From Alphaproteobacteria bacterium (GTDB lineage Bacteria > Pseudomonadota > Alphaproteobacteria > Micavibrionales > Micavibrionaceae): a DNA stretch of 15,639 bases. Below, one piece after another: positions 13,275-15,639 of the stretch; positions within the stretch are counted from its first letter, which is position 1; each line of letters opens with the position of its first letter. The DNA lies in assembly GCA_020442505.1 (NCBI GenBank), contig JAGRJZ010000144.1, positions 1-15,639 on the forward strand, given 5' to 3'. Under the pieces are notes generated by a model, which saw nothing but the letters and a program-made list of their open reading frames with translations, was not told the DNA's origin and made no database searches. A program made the position numbers and the translations under genes.

Positions 13275-14222
13275 ATGAGCGGATTACATCACCACCATGC
13301 CGGACACGGGCACGATTCGCTGGACCCCGCTATGGCACTGACCGCGGGGCGCGCGGCTATCATGGTCGGGCTGTGCCTGATCGTCGCCAAAAGCTGGGCC
13401 TATATCCATACGGACTCGGCGAGTATTCTGGCGTCTTTGACCGATTCGGTCGGGGATACGGCGATTTCCCTGATGTCTTATTTCGCGATTCGTCTTTCCC
13501 TGAAACCGGCGGACGCGGAACACCGGCACGGTCACGGAAAGATCGAGGGGATAGCGGCCCTGTTCCAGGCGGCTTTCTTGACCGGTTCGGCGGTCTTCCT
13601 GTTTCTGGAAGGGTTGGAGCGCTTTACCAACCCGCAGCCGGTCGTGGATCACGGGCTTGCCGTTGCCGTGATGCTGTTTTCCGTTTGCCTGACGCTGGGC
13701 CTTGTTTTGTTGCAAAGGCATGCTTTGCGCAAGGCGCCTTCTCTCGCGGTAGAAGCGGATTCCGCGCATTACGCCATGGATATCCTGACCAACGTTGCGG
13801 CGTTGCTCGCTCTGGTCCTTTTATTTTACGGCGGTCCTTTGTGGATCGATCCGCTTTTCGCTGTCGGAATGGCCGGATACTTTCTCTATACGGCGTATCA
13901 GATCGGCCGCAAGGCCGTCGATATGCTGCTGGACCGGGAGTTGCCGGAAGAGACGCGAGCCCGGATTATCGCGCTGGTTTCAGAAAACAGGCATGTCAAA
14001 GCGTTTCACGACTTACGTACCCGGGCCTCAGGCATGACGGTTTATATCTATCTGGATATCGAAGTCGATCCTGATTTTTCCCTGAAAAAAGCCCATGCCG
14101 TTTCTCTGGACGTGGAAGAAAAACTGATGACAGATTTCCCGAATGCGGAGATTATGATCCATGTGGACCCGGCCGGCATTCCCCACCGGGAAAGCCGCCA
14201 CCGCGCTATGTATAAGGATTGA
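13275..14222 (+). CDS. Cation diffusion facilitator, FieF/YiiP-type divalent metal efflux protein
   Basis: This 315-residue inner-membrane antiporter exports divalent metal (Zn, Fe, Cd or similar) in exchange for protons. A His-rich N-terminus (HHHHAGHGH, 5-13) precedes six TM helices. The transport site is complete: D57 and D61 in SLTDSVGD (TM2), H165 and D169 in HYAMD (TM5), matching the DDHD tetrad of YiiP. HRHGHGKIEG (83-92) forms the usual loop between TM2 and TM3. The cytoplasmic domain (about 220-315) keeps the metal-site motifs FHDLRTRASG and IHVDP. It starts 12 nt after the FliK-like gene and ends 8 nt before gcvT, so all are probably one transcript. No metal-responsive regulator is adjacent. 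Confidence 0.93.
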   Translation: MSGLHHHHAGHGHDSLDPAMALTAGRAAIMVGLCLIVAKSWAYIHTDSASILASLTDSVGDTAISLMSYFAIRLSLKPADAEHRHGHGKIEGIAALFQAAFLTGSAVFLFLEGLERFTNPQPVVDHGLAVAVMLFSVCLTLGLVLLQRHALRKAPSLAVEADSAHYAMDILTNVAALLALVLLFYGGPLWIDPLFAVGMAGYFLYTAYQIGRKAVDMLLDRELPEETRARIIALVSENRHVKAFHDLRTRASGMTVYIYLDIEVDPDFSLKKAHAVSLDVEEKLMTDFPNAEIMIHVDPAGIPHRESRHRAMYKD

Positions 14223-14230
14223 CGTTCGCA

Positions 14231-15394
14231 ATGACCAACGTAACGCCCCTTCATTCCTGCCATCTGGCGGCAGGCGCCAAAATGGGTTCCTTCTCCGGGT
14301 ACGAGATGCCGGCGCATTACGGCGAGGGCGCGGTGGCCGAGCATGAGTGGGTCCGGGCGTCTTGCGGCTTGTTTGACCTGTCGCACAGGGGCCAGATGAT
14401 CCTGCACGGCAATGTCGTGCCTTTGCTGCATAAATTGACCCCGTCCGAATTCGGAGCGATTCCAGAGGGACGCACGTGCTACACGGTTCTTACCAACGAG
14501 AAAGGCGGAATCATCGACGATCTGTTTATCGCCAAGCTGGGGCCGGATCGCTTTTTTGCGGTTTTGAACGCCGGCTCCAAGGAGAAGGATTTCGATTGGG
14601 TCTTCAGCCACATGCCCGCCCGGATAGCGATGGATAATCTCGAGGATCAGGCCCTTCTAGGACTTCAGGGACCCCGGTCGGCCCGGGTTTTGCTCGAGGC
14701 TCTGGGTATCGACGCCGTGATGCAGCCGCATATGTGGACCGTTGAAACGGAACTGCCGGACGGGATTCCTGTTTTCCTCACCCGCTTTAGCTATACCGGA
14801 GAGGATGGATTCGTCCTTAGCCTGCCCGGAAGCAAGGCCGAAGCCTTGTGGGACCGCCTGTCGCGGCACAAAGCCGTAAAGCCGGCGGGATTTGGAGCGC
14901 TAGACAGTTTGCGTCTTGAAATGGGATATTGTCTGTACGGTCACGACATCGACGATACCACGACCCCGATCGAAGCCGGGCTTGATCGAGTTTTCCGCGA
15001 AGATCATGCGGATTTTATCGGGCATGACGAGTTATTGATTGAGAGAGCCGAGGGACCGGCTCGGCGCCGGGTGGGCGTGATTCTGTCAGAGTCCGGTATC
15101 CCCTTGGAAGGCGCCGATATTTTCAGCGTACAAAACGAACCGATCGGTGCGTTGACCAGCAGTGGTTTCTCGCCGACGCTGAAAGCAGGCATTGGTCAGG
15201 GCTACGTGAAAAGCGGGTACGTGCTTCCCGGCACGCAGGTTTTCGTGCGAGTCGGAGAGAAAAAAATTCCCGGAAAGATCGTCGCTCTTCCGTTCGTTCC
15301 TGGCCACACGAAATCTCCGGAACAGGCTGTTCCGATGGTTGAGAAGCGGCAGGATGACACATGGAGACAACAACAGGGGGAGACGCGCACATGA
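14231..15394 (+). CDS. gcvT: Aminomethyltransferase, glycine cleavage system T protein
   Basis: This tetrahydrofolate-dependent enzyme releases ammonia from the aminomethyl-lipoyl H protein and makes methylene-THF. The 387-residue product has LFDLSHRGQM, TVLTNEKGGIIDDLFI (catalytic Asp, 96/97), LLGLQGPRS, FSYTGEDGF, DSLRLEMGYCLYG, TTPIEAGL and the C-terminal barrel with SSGFSPTLKAGIGQGYV. In GALDSLRLE a Leu replaces the Arg usual in GARDSLRLE. About 25 extra residues after ALPFVPG, rich in Q/E/R, extend past the normal end. ATG at 14231 was chosen: AAGGA at 14214-14218 is placed for it, while the in-frame TTG at 14219 touches that site. gcvH and gcvP are not seen; an antitoxin-like gene starts within its last codons. 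Confidence 0.93.
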   Translation: MTNVTPLHSCHLAAGAKMGSFSGYEMPAHYGEGAVAEHEWVRASCGLFDLSHRGQMILHGNVVPLLHKLTPSEFGAIPEGRTCYTVLTNEKGGIIDDLFIAKLGPDRFFAVLNAGSKEKDFDWVFSHMPARIAMDNLEDQALLGLQGPRSARVLLEALGIDAVMQPHMWTVETELPDGIPVFLTRFSYTGEDGFVLSLPGSKAEALWDRLSRHKAVKPAGFGALDSLRLEMGYCLYGHDIDDTTTPIEAGLDRVFREDHADFIGHDELLIERAEGPARRRVGVILSESGIPLEGADIFSVQNEPIGALTSSGFSPTLKAGIGQGYVKSGYVLPGTQVFVRVGEKKIPGKIVALPFVPGHTKSPEQAVPMVEKRQDDTWRQQQGETRT

Positions 15395-15639
15395 CCGATC
15401 CGCTGGAAGGCCTTCATCCCGGCATTATCCTGAAAACGCAGATTCTTGAAAAGACGGGCATGAGCCAGAACTACCTCGCGCAGATGATTCGCGTCCCGCC
15501 AAACCGCATCCACGACATTGTCCGGGGACGGCGCAGCATCACGGCCGATACGGATCTACGCCTGTGCCGGTTTTTTGGCCTTCCGGAAGGGTACTGGCTG
15601 CGTATTCAAAATGCCTACGACCTTTCAATCGCGCGGGAA
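15391..15639 (+). CDS. HigA-family antitoxin-like XRE regulator, 3' end cut by the window
   Basis: This is an open frame from ATG 15391 to the window edge (83 codons, no stop). The translation starts MTDPLEGLHPGIILKTQILE and contains MSQNYLAQMIRVPPNRIHDI (helix-turn-helix), VRGRRSITADTDLRLCRFFG and YWLRIQNAYDL. These are the hallmarks of the HigA/VapI subfamily of XRE antitoxins (usually LHPGEIL, VPPxRI, ITADTALRLAxFFG, FWLxLQxxYDL). The family is about 90-110 residues, so nearly all of it is present. It overlaps the gcvT stop by 4 nt (ATGA), implying translational coupling. The HigB toxin gene normally lies immediately upstream; gcvT is there instead. It could be a solitary regulator, or the toxin may lie downstream. 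Confidence 0.87.
   Translation, partial: MTDPLEGLHPGIILKTQILEKTGMSQNYLAQMIRVPPNRIHDIVRGRRSITADTDLRLCRFFGLPEGYWLRIQNAYDLSIARE

Noticed and set aside
12590..14074. A 494-codon open frame on the plus strand spanning the end of the FliK-like gene and most of the CDF gene
   Set aside because: It is out of frame with two well-supported genes, its translation is Arg/Gly-rich without motifs, and such long shadows are common in GC-rich DNA.
14150..14230. Glycine riboswitch before gcvT
   Set aside because: The upstream gene ends 8 nt before gcvT, leaving no room for a non-coding aptamer, and no such structure was seen.
14048..14611. A 187-codon minus-strand frame over the CDF/gcvT junction
   Set aside because: It is antisense to the conserved regions of both genes and shows no recognisable domain.
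1..15639. CRISPR arrays, tRNA/rRNA genes, insertion sequences, attachment sites
   Set aside because: No spaced direct-repeat series, tRNA-like cloverleaf, transposase or integrase frame, or paired terminal repeats were found by reading.

Overview
The window looks like a compact chromosomal segment of an alphaproteobacterium, with GC-rich coding sequence, short intergenic gaps and no transposase, integrase, tRNA, rRNA or CRISPR array. The evidence for Alphaproteobacteria is a Ros/MucR-type regulator, an IalB-family secreted protein, an rpe-heparinase II/III-like gene pair, a CE4-like polysaccharide deacetylase subfamily and a TauE/SafE remnant. A Rhodospirillales- or Micavibrio-like bacterium is my best guess, but the genus cannot be fixed from this window.

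Layout, left to right. (1) Bases 1-2151, plus strand: the 3' part of ribulose-phosphate 3-epimerase (rpe), then a heparinase II/III-family protein 4 nt later. (2) Bases 2162-4356, minus strand: a polysaccharide deacetylase-like protein, a short degraded remnant of a TauE/SafE-type transporter gene, and a response regulator with a catalytically degenerate GGDEF domain. (3) Bases 4421-5636, plus strand: tsaB (t6A tRNA modification) and a MucR/Ros-like regulator. (4) Bases 5644-9027, minus strand: a tight four-gene cluster, read ialB-like, small two-TM protein, M23 peptidase, proC, behind a near-perfect sigma70-type promoter at 9099-9126. (5) Bases 9324-10293, plus strand: inorganic pyrophosphatase (ppa) and tsaE, the second t6A gene in the window. 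A small minus-strand lipoprotein gene overlaps the end of tsaE by 13 bp. (6) Bases 10967-11249: a cold-shock protein with a structured leader and a strong intrinsic terminator. (7) Bases 11304-15639, plus strand: a large Pro-rich protein with a FliK-like C-terminus, a FieF-type cation efflux protein, gcvT, and a HigA-type antitoxin gene that overlaps gcvT by 4 nt and runs off the window.

Most genes are housekeeping: pentose phosphate pathway, proline synthesis, t6A, pyrophosphate removal, glycine cleavage. The less ordinary parts are the dead-looking GGDEF response regulator, the deacetylase with altered metal ligands, the transporter pseudogene, the envelope operon containing an unknown membrane protein, the FliK-like gene, and an antitoxin-like gene translationally coupled to gcvT with no toxin visible upstream. 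I did not find a convincing new multi-gene system. The envelope operon and the gcvT-antitoxin coupling are the best candidates for follow-up.
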